Source: Streptomyces sp. CG 926 (GTDB lineage Bacteria; Actinomycetota; Actinomycetes; Streptomycetales; Streptomycetaceae). Taken from it: a stretch of DNA of 64,000 nt. Both the position numbers and the translations under genes were made by a program. The stretch spans positions 248,001 to 312,000 of the forward strand of contig NZ_QGGZ01000003.1 of NCBI RefSeq assembly GCF_003148825.1. Direction: 5' to 3'. This document shows, piece after piece, positions 30,154 to 39,014 of this stretch. Numbering within the stretch: position 1 is the stretch's first letter; each line of letters starts with the position of its first letter. The notes under the pieces are model-generated. The model searched no databases, was not told the origin of the DNA, and saw only the letters and a list, made by a program, of their open reading frames with translations.

Positions 30154-30651
30154 TCAGGCGTCGAGGACCTGGCCCTCACGCTTGACGACGGGCGGCTCGA
30201 CCGACCACGGGAAGTTGATCCACTCGTCGGTCTTCTTCCACACGTACTCGCACTTCACGAGGGAGTGGGACTTCTCGTAGACGACGGCGGAGCGCACCTC
30301 GGCGACGTGGCCCAGGCAGAAGTCGTGGACGAGCTTCAGCGTCTTGCCGGTGTCGGCCACGTCATCGGCGATGAGGACCTTCTTGTCGGTGAAGTCGATC
30401 GCCTCGGGCACGGGTGCCAGCATGACCGGCATCTCCAGCGTGGTCCCGACGCCGGTGTAGAACTCCACGTTCACCAGGTGGATGTTCTTGCAGTCGAGCG
30501 CGTACGCCAGGCCGCCGGCGACGAACACCCCGCCGCGGGCGATGCTCAGGATGATGTCGGGCTCGTAGCCGTCGTCGGCGATCGTCTGCGCCAGCTCGCG
30601 GACGGCACGCCCGAAACCGTCGTAGGTCAGGTTCTCGCGTACGTCGCTCAT
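30154..30651 (-). CDS. purine-type phosphoribosyltransferase
   Basis: 165 aa type I phosphoribosyltransferase. PRPP motif [15 protein letters not shown] in the middle and [17 protein letters not shown] in the N-terminal half point to a xanthine/hypoxanthine-guanine-like salvage enzyme; base specificity cannot be read. Its ATG overlaps the dcd stop as ATGA, so a nucleotide-metabolism operon is clear. Confidence 0.85.
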   Translation of the reverse strand: MSDVRENLTYDGFGRAVRELAQTIADDGYEPDIILSIARGGVFVAGGLAYALDCKNIHLVNVEFYTGVGTTLEMPVMLAPVPEAIDFTDKKVLIADDVADTGKTLKLVHDFCLGHVAEVRSAVVYEKSHSLVKCEYVWKKTDEWINFPWSVEPPVVKREGQVLDA

Positions 30652-31235
30652 GCCTCGTGCCTCACCTGGGTGCGGTGGAAGTTCTGGAAGGAGCGCGAGG
30701 CGGTCGGCCCGCGCTGCCCCTGGTACCTGGATCCGTAGCGCTCGCTGCCGTACGGGAACTCGGCGGGCGAGCTGAGCCGGAACATGCACAGCTGCCCGAT
30801 CTTCATGCCCGGCCAGAGCTTGATCGGCAGGGTGGCGAGGTTCGACAGCTCCAGGGTCACGTGCCCCGAGAACCCGGGGTCGATGAACCCGGCGGTCGAG
30901 TGCGTCACCAGGCCGAGGCGGCCCAGGCTGGACTTCCCCTCCAGTCTGGAGGCGATGTCGTCGGGGAGCGAGATGACCTCGTAGGTCGAGGCGAGCACGA
31001 ACTCACCGGGGTGGAGGATGAACGCCTCGTCACCCTCCGGCTCGACCAGCCGGGTCAGGTCCGCCTGCTCGATCGCCGGATCGATGTGGGCGTAGCGGTG
31101 GTTCTCGAACACCCGGAAGAACCGGTCGAGACGTACATCGATGCTGGAGGGCTGCACCATCGATTCCTCGAACGGGTCGATGCGAACCCGTCCGCTGTCG
31201 ATCTCGGCCCGGATGTCTTTGTCAGAGAGAAGCAC
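30648..31235 (-). CDS. dcd: dCTP deaminase
   Basis: 195 aa. Converts dCTP to dUTP (or directly to dUMP in bifunctional forms). Family motifs [35 protein letters not shown] and the C-terminal [15 protein letters not shown] are intact. GTG 31235 gives encoded [12 protein letters not shown]. Start upstream of the coupled phosphoribosyltransferase. Confidence 0.95.
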   Translation of the reverse strand: MLLSDKDIRAEIDSGRVRIDPFEESMVQPSSIDVRLDRFFRVFENHRYAHIDPAIEQADLTRLVEPEGDEAFILHPGEFVLASTYEVISLPDDIASRLEGKSSLGRLGLVTHSTAGFIDPGFSGHVTLELSNLATLPIKLWPGMKIGQLCMFRLSSPAEFPYGSERYGSRYQGQRGPTASRSFQNFHRTQVRHEA

Positions 31236-31305
31236 GTCCCGAGGATACGCAGAGCGCGCGGGCCACCCCCAATCGAGAGCGACGACCCGCGCGCCCGCCC
31301 GGCGA

Positions 31306-31470
31306 CTACCGCTTCGCGCCGCCCACGGGCACGGCGTGCCGCAACCGCGCACACCGCGGACACCGCAGCAGCCGCCCGGGCCCGATCCGGCCGGCACCGA
31401 GGTGCTGCAGCGGGAAGGAGGCGGTACTGAAAACGTGCCCTTCGGCACAACGGACGACGGTGTGCTCCAT
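31306..31470 (-). CDS. small zinc-ribbon-like protein
   Basis: 54 aa from ATG 31470. A C-x-E-G-H pair near the N-terminus ([11 protein letters not shown]) and CPRC in the C-terminal third could bind one zinc. Similar orphan proteins are common in Streptomyces; no function known. Located between dcd and tRNA-Gly. Confidence 0.6.
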   Translation of the reverse strand: MEHTVVRCAEGHVFSTASFPLQHLGAGRIGPGRLLRCPRCARLRHAVPVGGAKR

Positions 31471-31693
31471 CGAGTCCCTTTCCCCAACGAGCCGTACTGC
31501 GACGAATCGCCACATTAGGGGATGATCGGCACCCACTCCAGCCGCCGCTCCGCGTCACACGGTACGCCCCAACTCCCGCACCCACACGTCCCGGTGTACG
31601 CCACACACGACAACGACCCCGCGGCAAATTCACCGGGGGTCGATCATGGGGTAGAGTGAGCAAAACCAGGGATCCAGGCAACTGGCCCGCTGT

Positions 31694-31764
31694 GCGGATG
31701 TAGTTTAATGGTAGAACATGAGCTTCCCAAGCTTATAGCGCGGGTTCGATTCCCGTCATCCGCT
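31694..31764 (+). tRNA. tRNA-Gly (CCC anticodon)
   Basis: 71-nt cloverleaf: acceptor GCGGATG pairs with CATCCGC, anticodon loop TTCCCAA (anticodon CCC), T arm CGGG-TTCGATT-CCCG, discriminator T, no encoded CCA. Its 3' 42 bases (to 31765) are the attachment core repeated at 60868 and 63311. Confidence 0.95.
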
Positions 31765-31765
31765 C
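31724..31765 (+). repeat. att core 1 (tRNA-Gly 3' end), left boundary
   Basis: 42-bp segment from the anticodon loop to just past the tRNA 3' end. An identical copy lies at 60868-60909 and a two-mismatch copy at 63311-63352. This is the classic outcome of tyrosine-integrase insertion into a tRNA gene that remains intact. Confidence 0.9.
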
Positions 31766-31770
31766 TTGAA

Positions 31771-31801
31771 CGAAGGCCCAGGTCAACGACCTGGGCCTTC
31801 G
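31771..31801. terminator. terminator after tRNA-Gly
   Basis: 14-bp stem CGAAGGCCCAGGTC / GACCTGGGCCTTCG, loop AAC. The same design follows the other two att cores. Confidence 0.9.
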
Positions 31802-31914
31802 TCGTTGTCTAGACCTGTTGCGCGCTCCCGTGCCCTCTACGTGCCCCAACTGGCTGGAATGCCCTGCTCGGAGGGTCTGCCGCGCACCACATGCACCACA
31901 CGGGCCCACGCCGG

Positions 31915-31974
31915 TCTCGCGTCGCGAGACGCGTTCTCGATGACCTGCGTCACACCGCAGCCTCCGTCGCGTGA
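31915..31974 (+). pseudogene. possible tyrosine-recombinase box II fragment
   Basis: In one rightward frame the sequence reads RRVLDDLRHTAASVA then stop. DLRHTAAS is the box II (H-x-x-R) signature of phage-type integrases. No other recombinase motif is left around it. It lies 150 bp inside the left end of the island, where an integrase remnant would be expected. Chance is possible because only ~15 residues match. Confidence 0.35.
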
Positions 31975-32013
31975 ATTCGCTTTCAAAAAGGGACGGTTGG
32001 CCGGAGGGGTTGC

Positions 32014-32205
32014 TCAGGCCCTCGACGGGACCACTTGGTCCTCTTTCCCCGCCAACACGCGATCGGCAACGTAGTGCGGGCAGGAAGGGAGGTGCCACGT
32101 CACCGTCGCCCTGCGCCTGTCGGCGGAGATGGTACGGGCCTGCCCGGTGGCCGGGCGGGCCGCGCAGTGCGGGCACACGACGGTTTCTAACTTCAGCTCA
32201 GCCAT
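32014..32205 (-). CDS. small Cys/His protein
   Basis: 63 aa from ATG 32205 (encoded MAELKLETVVCPHCAARPA). CPHC near the N-terminus and SCPHY in the second half suggest a single zinc site. No relatives recognised. Real coding is likely because both Cys clusters and a compact start are kept, but the gene is short. Confidence 0.45.
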   Translation of the reverse strand: MAELKLETVVCPHCAARPATGQARTISADRRRATVTWHLPSCPHYVADRVLAGKEDQVVPSRA

Positions 32206-32415
32206 CACCTACGCCGCCCTCCCCGCCAACGGCGCTCGCGACGAGAGTGCCACGCCTCTCAGCGGGACAGGCTTCACACACCGGCCCCCTGATCCAAGTC
32301 TCGAAGAAAGCGGCGCACCGCACCGGGGCTCGGGGGCGGCTTGGTCCAGCCGTGCCAGTGAGATGGCCACTGAGATCACCGTTGAGCTGACCATCTCGTC
32401 AGGAGGTTCCCACGG

Positions 32416-32679
32416 GTGCCGGTGCATGAAGGCAGTGACCCTGAGCAGGACACTCCGGCAGAGCGGCCGGGCACGGATGACCCTGCCGCTCACGTGTGGG
32501 CCACGGCTGGCCCACCACGCCTTCCCGCTGAGGCGGCCGCCACCGTCGAGGCCATTGTGAGGGCTGTGCACCATGGCGATGACGTTCGCATCCGGATCCT
32601 TTTGGCCGCCTTGGTCGACGTCGCCGACACCGAGGTTCTCCTCCACCTGCGAGAGCGGCTTCGCGAACGACCGCAGTGA
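32416..32679 (+). CDS. small hypothetical protein
   Basis: 87 aa. GTG 32416 lies 9 nt after a perfect AGGAGG. The N-terminal 40 residues are Pro/Asp/Glu-rich; the C-terminal half is a predicted helix pair (AAATVEAIVRAVHHGDDVRIR, VADTEVLLHLRERLRE). No family recognised. Confidence 0.55.
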   Translation: MPVHEGSDPEQDTPAERPGTDDPAAHVWATAGPPRLPAEAAATVEAIVRAVHHGDDVRIRILLAALVDVADTEVLLHLRERLRERPQ

Positions 32680-33179
32680 CAGATGGCCAGGCGCTGCGGA
32701 ACAGACGTGTAGCGGTGCCGGGACGGGGCGCGGCCGGCTTGCCTGGACGCCCGCGAGACCACCATGGAGCACCTGCGAGCTGCTGATCCCTTCGGGACGG
32801 CGCTGCGGACCCACCCCGCAGGCTCACGTCCCGGTGGACTGCACGTCGCAACTGGCGGACGCCCTTGCTCCCCGAAACGCTGCACTCGGGGGAGAATCAA
32901 TATCTATCCCGGCGGTCAGAGAGTTTAATGGACCCCGCAGGGAGAGTTTTTCCGGTCCGCACAGGGTGGAGATATTTAACGCACAAAAACCGCTGCAGCG
33001 TGCTACTGTCGATCTCGGTTGCAGTTTTGGTACCCAAAAACTTCAAGCGCTCCAGTCGGCCTCCGCGCCACATTCGAGTGCTTCATATTTCCGGGTCATT
33101 TTCCGGCGGGGCATCATCGCGGCGACACGGTGTCCGTACAGTGCGGATTCTGGTGTACTGCCCCATAAGGAGATTTGAC
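32680..33179. other. cspA upstream region
   Basis: 500 bp. From about 32880 the base composition drops and includes AATCAATATC and TTTAACGCACAAAAACC, which probably hold the cspA promoter and a long cold-shock leader. No convincing gene on either strand. Confidence 0.45.
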
Positions 33180-33383
33180 ATGGCATCTGGCACCGTGAAG
33201 TGGTTCAACGCGGCTAAGGGTTTCGGCTTCATCGAGCAGGACGGTGGCGGCGACGACGTCTTCGCCCACTTCTCGAACATCGCCGCCCAGGGCTTCCGCG
33301 AGCTGCTGGAGGGTCAGAAGGTCACCTTCGACATCGCGCAGGGCCAGAAGGGCCCGACTGCGGAGAACATCGTTCCCGCCTGA
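33180..33383 (+). CDS. cold shock protein (CspA family), copy 1
   Basis: 67 aa OB-fold single-strand nucleic-acid chaperone: [15 protein letters not shown] contains RNP1 and DDVFAHFS is RNP2. AAGGAG lies 6 nt before ATG 33180. Followed by its own terminator and then a DEAD-box helicase gene, a cold-adaptation pairing. Confidence 0.95.
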   Translation: MASGTVKWFNAAKGFGFIEQDGGGDDVFAHFSNIAAQGFRELLEGQKVTFDIAQGQKGPTAENIVPA

Positions 33384-33401
33384 CACTGACGCGCATTTCG
33401 T

Positions 33402-33439
33402 AGCTGGGGCCCGCATCCCTCGGGGTGCGGGCCCCAGCT
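33402..33439. terminator. terminator after cspA copy 1
   Basis: 14-bp stem AGCTGGGGCCCGCA / TGCGGGCCCCAGCT with a 10-nt loop. Confidence 0.9.
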
Positions 33440-33695
33440 GCACACCTTTCCCGCAGTGGTGTCACCTGCGGGACGAAACACTCAGGGTCACAGCCTCCTC
33501 GGAGCTTCAACCCCACTCGACTTTTCTGAACTCCGCGTCCACCTGACGCCACCCCATCTCAGCACCTGCGACCGTACAGAATCTCTGTAGCCCAGAGTTG
33601 CTTTCGCATTCCATTCGGCCCGTTCTTGCGATTCCCCGCGCTGCGTTTCTGCTGCGGGAATTCCTTGATATGTGCCGCATCAAGGAAGGTTCTGA
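33440..33695. other. upstream region of the DEAD-box gene
   Basis: 256 bp (312 bp from cspA stop). Less GC-rich at 33570-33690 (TTCTTGCGATTCC, TTCCTTGATATGTG). Probably the helicase promoter and leader; no gene seen. Confidence 0.4.
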
Positions 33696-35210
33696 ATGAA
33701 CCGCACACGTACGAACGACCGTTCCTCTCGCACCCGCAGCCGAACCGGCGGCCCCGCTTTCGGCGCTGCCGCCGGTTCGGAGCGGGGCAACCGCTTCGGC
33801 TCGTCGGCCCCGAGCCGTTCCGGAGGTCCGAGCCGCTCGGGCGGCTACGGCCGCCGGCCCGCCGCGGTCCAGGGCGAGTTCGCCCTGCCGAAGACGATCA
33901 CTCCGGCGCTGCCCGCCGTCGAGGCCTTCGCCGACCTGGCCATGCCGGCCGAGCTGTTGGCCGCCCTCGGCGCGCAGGGCGTGACCGTGCCCTTCCCGAT
34001 CCAGGGCGCCACCCTGCCCAACACCCTTGCGGGCCGTGACGTGCTCGGCCGCGGGCGCACCGGCTCCGGCAAGACGCTCGCCTTCGGCCTCGCCCTGCTG
34101 GCCCGCACCGCCGGGCAGCGCGCCGAGCCCCGCCAGCCGCTCGCCCTCGTCCTCGTCCCCACCCGCGAGCTGGCCCAGCAGGTGACCGACGCCCTCACGC
34201 CGTACGCCCGCGCCGTGAAGCTGCGCCTGACCACCGTCGTCGGCGGCATGTCGATCGGCAAGCAGGCCGGATCGCTGCGCGGAGGCACGGAGGTCGTCGT
34301 AGCCACGCCCGGCCGGTTGAAGGACCTCATCGACCGGGGTGACTGCCGACTCAACCAGGTCGCGATCACCGTGCTCGACGAAGCCGACCAGATGGCCGAC
34401 ATGGGTTTCATGCCCCAGGTCACCGCGCTACTGGACCAGGTCCGTCCCGAGGGGCAGCGGATGCTGTTCTCCGCCACCCTGGACCGCAATGTCGATCTGC
34501 TGGTTCGTCGGTACCTGACCGACCCGGTCGTGCACTCGGTGGATCCCTCGGCCGGTGCGGTGACGACGATGGAGCACCACGTGCTCCACGTACACGGCGC
34601 CGACAAGCACCGCACCACGACGGAGATCGCGGCGCGCGAGGGCCGGGTGATGATGTTCCTCGATACCAAGCACGCCGTCGACCGGCTGACCCAGGACCTG
34701 CTGAACAGCGGTGTCCGGGCCGCTGCCCTGCACGGCGGTAAGTCGCAGCCGCAGCGCACCCGCACCCTGGCCCAGTTCAAGACCGGCCACGTGACCGTGC
34801 TGGTCGCGACGAACGTGGCGGCGCGCGGTATCCACGTCGACAACCTCGACCTCGTCGTCAACGTGGACCCGCCGACCGACCCCAAGGACTACCTCCACCG
34901 CGGCGGCCGCACCGCCCGCGCCGGCGAGTCCGGCAGCGTCGTCACCCTGGTCACCCCCAACCAGCGCCGCGACATGACCCGCCTCATGCAGGCCGCCGGC
35001 ATCACCCCGCGGACCACCCAGGTCCGCTCGGGCGAAGAGGCCCTGAACCGCATCACCGGCGCCCAGGCACCCTCCGGCGTCCCCGTCGTCATCACCGCAC
35101 CGGTCGTCGAACGCGCCAAGCGCGGCACGGCCTCCCGGGGCAGGCGCCGGCCCGCTTCGACCGTCCGGCGTGTAAGCGTGCGGCAGTCGGCCTTCGATGC
35201 GGCGGCCTGA
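33696..35210 (+). CDS. DEAD-box RNA helicase
   Basis: 504 aa. Ser/Gly/Arg-rich N-terminus, then the helicase core: GRTGSGKT (Walker A), PTRELAQQ (Ia), VLDEADQMADMGF (II, D-E-A-D), FSATL (III), VATNVAARGIHVDNL (V) and HRGGRTARAG (VI). The C-terminus is basic. RhlE/CsdA-like enzymes unwind structured RNA in the cold, matching the adjacent cspA. Confidence 0.95.
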   Translation: MNRTRTNDRSSRTRSRTGGPAFGAAAGSERGNRFGSSAPSRSGGPSRSGGYGRRPAAVQGEFALPKTITPALPAVEAFADLAMPAELLAALGAQGVTVPFPIQGATLPNTLAGRDVLGRGRTGSGKTLAFGLALLARTAGQRAEPRQPLALVLVPTRELAQQVTDALTPYARAVKLRLTTVVGGMSIGKQAGSLRGGTEVVVATPGRLKDLIDRGDCRLNQVAITVLDEADQMADMGFMPQVTALLDQVRPEGQRMLFSATLDRNVDLLVRRYLTDPVVHSVDPSAGAVTTMEHHVLHVHGADKHRTTTEIAAREGRVMMFLDTKHAVDRLTQDLLNSGVRAAALHGGKSQPQRTRTLAQFKTGHVTVLVATNVAARGIHVDNLDLVVNVDPPTDPKDYLHRGGRTARAGESGSVVTLVTPNQRRDMTRLMQAAGITPRTTQVRSGEEALNRITGAQAPSGVPVVITAPVVERAKRGTASRGRRRPASTVRRVSVRQSAFDAAA

Positions 35211-35256
35211 GAAGCGCGTGATCAGGAAACTGACCCATCTCTGCAGGAGGCACGTT

Positions 35257-35661
35257 TTGACGCTGGTCCAGATGCAGCCCCGCTCGACGAACGCCAACCC
35301 TGTGCACCGGACGGTGGACGACGCGATGGAGGCGGCCGGTCCACAGGTCTGTGACGACATGACGGTCGAGGTGGCCCTGGCTGTCATGGCCAGTGCCCGC
35401 GCGGATCATCTGCTCGTCTGCGACGAGGACGGCCTGTGCACAGGGCTGGTCACCCAGGCCGGGCTCGCCACCGTCCGGGACAGCGCGGCGTACACGGACC
35501 AGGTCCGTCTCCGCGACCTCCTGGGAGACCGCGGGCCGGTCACCTCGCCCTTGACCACGATGGCCGAAGCCGAGCACGCGATGCGCTACCGCGGGCTCGA
35601 CGCCCTTCCGGTCGTCGACGAGCAGGGCAGCGCTCTGGGCGTCCTCGCCCTTGCCCGCTGA
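35257..35661 (+). CDS. two-CBS-domain protein
   Basis: 134 aa from TTG 35257, 6 nt after AGGAGG (encoded MTLVQMQPRS). Tandem CBS halves: MTVEVALAVMASARADHLLVCDEDG and MAEAEHAMRYRGLDALPVVDEQG. CBS pairs bind adenosine nucleotides; a stand-alone sensor is likely. 46 bp downstream of the helicase gene, probably co-transcribed. Confidence 0.8.
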   Translation: MTLVQMQPRSTNANPVHRTVDDAMEAAGPQVCDDMTVEVALAVMASARADHLLVCDEDGLCTGLVTQAGLATVRDSAAYTDQVRLRDLLGDRGPVTSPLTTMAEAEHAMRYRGLDALPVVDEQGSALGVLALAR

Positions 35662-35711
35662 ACCGCCTCACCGCAGAACGACCGTCCCCCTTCTTCTTCC
35701 TGTGAGGCAAC

Positions 35712-36023
35712 ATGCGCTGTGTCATCGCCCGTTTCCCGTTCGACCTGACCAAGAGCGGTGTCCTGGAGTCGATGAAGGGTGTCAAGCCCGAGCAGGTCGT
35801 CGGCGAGTCAGTGATCATCGGGCGCCGTACCTACCCCGTCAAGCAGGTCGGCCAGGTCATCACCCGCCAGGACCGGCGTGACTTCAGTGCCGGTGAAGTC
35901 CTCCGGGCCATGACCCAGCTCGGTTTCACCTGCCGCGGCCTCCCCCGGGCCGCCGTGCCCACTCGCGTCCTCAGCCCGCTCCAGCAGGCTTCCGCGATGC
36001 TCGGCATCCCAGTGACTGCCTGA
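35712..36023 (+). CDS. hypothetical protein of the cold-shock operon
   Basis: 103 aa starting MRCVIARFPFDLTKSGVLES, with QVVGESVIIGRRTYPVKQVGQ in the middle and an Ala/Leu C-terminus. 50 bp after the CBS gene, before a strong terminator, so last gene of helicase-CBS-this. Not recognised. Confidence 0.7.
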   Translation: MRCVIARFPFDLTKSGVLESMKGVKPEQVVGESVIIGRRTYPVKQVGQVITRQDRRDFSAGEVLRAMTQLGFTCRGLPRAAVPTRVLSPLQQASAMLGIPVTA

Positions 36024-36060
36024 CCGACAGGACCGGCGCAAGCCGACACCCGAACAGCGA

Positions 36061-36096
36061 GGAGGGCCCGACCGGCACGTGCCGGTCGGGCCCTCC
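36061..36096. terminator. bidirectional terminator (36-bp palindrome)
   Basis: Perfect 36-bp palindrome centred between 36078 and 36079, arms beginning GGAGGGCCCGACCGG, between converging genes. Confidence 0.9.
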
Positions 36097-36125
36097 CGCA
36101 TACCGGGGGTTACGCGAATGTCGGG

Positions 36126-36485
36126 TCAGTGGTCGGAGTAGCTGAAGTCGCCCATGGTCCAGGCGCTGACGTCCGCGATCGAGACGCGGTACATCCCACC
36201 CGTCTCCGGGATCCCCACCGTGCCCTGCAGGATGCGGGCCACATGGAAGTGCAGATGAGTGGGCGGCCCCTCGTGGAGTGTCGTGGCGGTGAAGATGGCG
36301 GCGAACTCGCCCAGGCGGGCGGAATCCGTCAGGACCTCCGACACCCGCTGCCTCCACACGGCTTCAGGTGCCAGCCGACCGGTGATGACAGCGCCACCGG
36401 TGACCACGGTCAGGGACATCTGATTGCTCTGCCCGGACTCCACCAGGGTGGCAACGTCAACGAGCAGCTCGTCAGGCTTCGACAT
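36126..36485 (-). CDS. hypothetical protein, weakly GvpU-like
   Basis: 119 aa. LLVDVATLVESG and MSLTVVTGGAVITGRLAPEAVW resemble the opening of gas-vesicle accessory GvpU; HLHFHVARIL and GMYRVSIADVSAW follow. No other gas-vesicle gene is present, so the resemblance may only reflect fold. Confidence 0.55.
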   Translation of the reverse strand: MSKPDELLVDVATLVESGQSNQMSLTVVTGGAVITGRLAPEAVWRQRVSEVLTDSARLGEFAAIFTATTLHEGPPTHLHFHVARILQGTVGIPETGGMYRVSIADVSAWTMGDFSYSDH

Positions 36486-36533
36486 GGGAGCCGATTTTAT
36501 GCACCGGTCGTCCGGTTCTCTCGACCGGGAGGA

Positions 36534-36926
36534 CTACCGGTCGAGAAGAGCGCTCACCGTCTTCCCGCCGGAGGCCCGACGGGTGACAGTGGTCGCTCGG
36601 GCGAGGCGGTTGACCATGGGCCAGCCGAATCCACCGGTACCGCCGTACAGGTCAGGGGTGCGCATACGCGGCGCGTGCGGGCTGGAGTCGTGCACGGCCA
36701 CCTCGATGCTCTCCGCGTGGGCCGTCAGTTCCAAGGTGCAGGTGCCCCCGCCGTGGCGCACGGCGTTCGTGGCGAGCTCGGACACGACCAAGACCACGGT
36801 GTCTGCGGCTTCTGTGGCCATCGCCGGCTGAAGAAGACGGTCGAGGAAGACTCGCGCGGCATCGCGTGCATCTGCAACAGCCGCCGTGGAAAGCACGGTT
36901 GTGACGCTCTCGGCCATCGTGTTCAT
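36534..36926 (-). CDS. RsbW-like ATP-binding anti-sigma-type protein
   Basis: 130 aa HATPase_c protein. N box VVSELATNAVRHGGG and G1 region ...GGTGGFGWPMV are clear. Stand-alone kinases of this size in Streptomyces regulate anti-anti-sigma factors. The SpoIIE-type phosphatase at 43559 is its logical antagonist, though 7 kb away. Confidence 0.85.
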   Translation of the reverse strand: MNTMAESVTTVLSTAAVADARDAARVFLDRLLQPAMATEAADTVVLVVSELATNAVRHGGGTCTLELTAHAESIEVAVHDSSPHAPRMRTPDLYGGTGGFGWPMVNRLARATTVTRRASGGKTVSALLDR

Positions 36927-37201
36927 CAGGTCACCCTGGTCTCTCCATCGCCCACGTCCGGCCCTTGCCTACCTGATCCCTGTGCCCCACCCCAGGGCAC
37001 GCCAACCCAACTCCGGTCTCCAAGAAGGGATCGAAGAGCAGTCGAAGCGCGACGCCAATCGACGAGACGTGGGGGACCCCGCGCGCTCGGCTGCGAACCT
37101 CCCGGGCCCCTGACCTGCTGTGCATGCTGCTCTGCACATCCTGGGCCAGCTGTGAAGGTCTAGCTCTCCTCGACGGGCTCGAAAATCTATGACGGCCGGA
37201 G

Positions 37202-37230
37202 TAGACATTGCGCGGTGGCGTGGTTATGGT
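37202..37230 (+). promoter_or_regulatory. HrdB-type promoter of copy A
   Basis: TAGACA-N17-TATGGT, close to the vegetative consensus TTGACA-N17-TANNNT, conserved base for base in copy B. Confidence 0.65.
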
Positions 37231-37911
37231 TTCTCTCGTAGCCCAGAGAGACAGCAGGGCCTGGCAGAGACGAACTGCCGGGCAGCAGTATCCGCAGTTG
37301 CAGTTCGCAGGACGGTGCGGTGGTGGAGTTCCGAAGCCAGGGTTGTTGCAGGACGGCGACGGGGCTGACGACCGGACCGGGTGGCCCGCAGTGATCAGGG
37401 GCCGCCGAGAGAAGTACCGCAGTTAACGCAGTGGCAATACCCGTAAGTGCAGTGCGCAGTACCCAGCAGTGAAGTAAGTGAGCAGCACCTCGGTGAAGGC
37501 GTCGGCTGCGGACGCGCGCACCGGGAAGTTCGGCAGTGGGGTTCTAAGCCAGAGCAGACGCAGGACGGGCAACGGGGCTGGCTGCCGAAGAGTGGCGCTG
37601 ACGCAGGCCACCAGCAGTACGCAGTACCGCAGTGAGTGCAGTTCCCGCAGTCCAGCAGTAAGCGCAGCAACCCGCAGTTCGCAGTCTCTTTGGTAAGCAG
37701 TTGATCACCGAGGGAAGAACGGAGGAGTTGAGGCGCCATCAGGATCGCCCGGGCGTAAGTCGTGAGTCCGGGTACCGCAGGACATCGATAGTGAGGTGGT
37801 CTCCGGTCAAGCAACCGCGATCCCCGCACAGCCTGTCCCCGTTCGGACGGGTCGGCGGAAACAGTAGGCCGGCGCAGGACTAGGGCCGGCAGATGGTGTA
37901 GCAGTTCCTTC

Positions 37912-37942
37912 GGGGCCCTGGTGTCGTACGCGCCAGGGCCCC
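37912..37942 (+). terminator. leader hairpin, copy A
   Basis: GGGGCCCTGG / CCAGGGCCCC with an 11-nt loop, 47 nt before the MerR-like start. Ideal position for attenuation. Confidence 0.65.
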
Positions 37943-37989
37943 TCCCCGCGTTCCGACCCCTTTCCCTACCTGTTTCGCAGTGAGGTGCG

Positions 37990-38328
37990 ATGACAGCAGA
38001 CGATTCGTTCGGCCGTCTCGACGACGACGGCTACCCCGCCTACACGATGGGCCGGGCCGCGGAGATGCTCGGCACCACCCAGGGCTTCCTCCGTGCTATC
38101 GGCGAAGCCCGACTGATCACCCCGCTCCGCTCCGAGGGCGGCCACCGCCGCTACTCCCGGTCCCAACTGCGGATCGCCGCCCGCGCCCGCGAACTCGTCG
38201 ACCACGGCACCCCCATCGAGGCGGCTTGCCGGATCGTGATGCTCGAAGTCCGACTCGAGGAAGCGCAGCGCGTCAACGCCGAGTACCGTCGCGCAGCGGC
38301 CGAGGTGCATCCACGGACAGCGGCTTGA
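37990..38328 (+). CDS. MerR-like HTH protein, copy A
   Basis: 112 aa. YTMGRAAEMLGTTQGFLRAI is the MerR helix-turn-helix, GGHRRYSRSQL the wing, then a helix (IEAACRIVMLEVRLEEAQRVN). Too short for a ligand domain; BldC-sized and BldC-like in layout. GAGGT precedes ATG 37990. About 85% identical to copy B at 43172. Upstream of cspA copy 2. Confidence 0.85.
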   Translation: MTADDSFGRLDDDGYPAYTMGRAAEMLGTTQGFLRAIGEARLITPLRSEGGHRRYSRSQLRIAARARELVDHGTPIEAACRIVMLEVRLEEAQRVNAEYRRAAAEVHPRTAA

Positions 38329-38577
38329 GGTGGGCGTGCCCGCTGGTCTCGGCGGGCACGCCCACCGTGCATGTCGGGTCGCGACGCGTGCTCGTTTCCC
38401 TCTGGTGACAGCCCGTTGTCGGCGTGTAGCGTCTGCGTCAGCTGTCGTGGTTCGGAAGTTCCCTTTGCCCACGCCTTCGTTGTGGGCGTTTTGCTGTGCT
38501 GTGCCGCAGGAACCAGGGCGATCACCTCCGCCTTCCGCACGTTGTGGGAGGCGTTCATCGACTGGAAGGCATGAGAC

Positions 38578-38781
38578 ATGGCTACGGGAACTGTGAAGTG
38601 GTTCAACGCGGAGAAGGGCTTCGGCTTCATCGCCCAGGACGGCGGCGGCCCGGACGTCTTCGCCCACTACTCTGCGATCAACTCCTCGGGCTTCCGTGAG
38701 CTCCAGGAGGGCCAGGTCGTGACGTTCGACATCACCCAGGGCCAGAAGGGCCCCCAGGCCGAGAACATCAACCCGGCCTGA
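38578..38781 (+). CDS. cold shock protein (CspA family), copy 2
   Basis: 67 aa, with [15 protein letters not shown] and PDVFAHYS. Differs from copy 1 mainly at residues 18-45. The 249-bp gap after the MerR-like gene probably holds its own promoter. Nucleic-acid chaperone. Confidence 0.95.
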   Translation: MATGTVKWFNAEKGFGFIAQDGGGPDVFAHYSAINSSGFRELQEGQVVTFDITQGQKGPQAENINPA

Positions 38782-38893
38782 TCTTCACCACCCGCGGGCG
38801 CGGAGACCTGCGCGTAAGGCTGCCCCTGCAGCCCGTACCGGTCGACCCGAACAGCGGACGCCTGCGATGTCGGCGGGATCCGACGCGTACCGA

Positions 38894-38929
38894 ATCAGGG
38901 CCGCGCAGCTGTTGCTGCGCGGCCCTGAT
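38894..38929. terminator. terminator after cspA copy 2
   Basis: 16-bp stem ATCAGGGCCGCGCAGC / GCTGCGCGGCCCTGAT, 4-nt loop. Confidence 0.9.
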
Positions 38930-39014
38930 CTGTGTCCAGGCCGGGGCCCGACCAGGTGCCCCGCACGCTCGAACGGCTGCGCGGCGTCGGCTCGGTGCGG
39001 TTCGTATTCCGGGG

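Larger units (their letters stand above)
37181..37989 (+). promoter_or_regulatory. long GCAGT-rich leader, copy A
   Basis: About 750 nt between a promoter (37202-37230) and the MerR-like gene, near-identical to 42461-43171. It contains about 19 GCAGT motifs, mostly in clusters at 37280-37480 and 37610-37700, and ends in a strong hairpin (37912-37942). The GCAGT cluster at about 37620-37692 is a ~75-bp expansion absent from copy B. No long rightward frame is convincing. Interpreted as a structured regulatory 5' leader or non-coding RNA. Confidence 0.65.

Noticed and set aside
32209..32851. Leftward frames of 150-200 aa overlapping the 87-aa gene
   Set aside because: Arg/Pro-rich composition, no motif, and the rightward gene has a perfect AGGAGG.
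36126..36485. Gas-vesicle cluster
   Set aside because: Only a weak GvpU-like resemblance and no gvpA or other gvp gene.
37208..37426. Rightward small frame at the start of both leaders (VSLVAQRDSRAWQRR...)
   Set aside because: Similar in both copies only because the DNA is duplicated; ends differ (72 versus 79 codons) and no ribosome binding site is evident. A leader peptide cannot be fully excluded.
37395..37829. Cys-rich leftward frame in leader copy A (also 42280-42987 in copy B)
   Set aside because: The Cys/Thr pattern is simply ACTGC, the complement of the GCAGT motif; reading length and start differ between copies.
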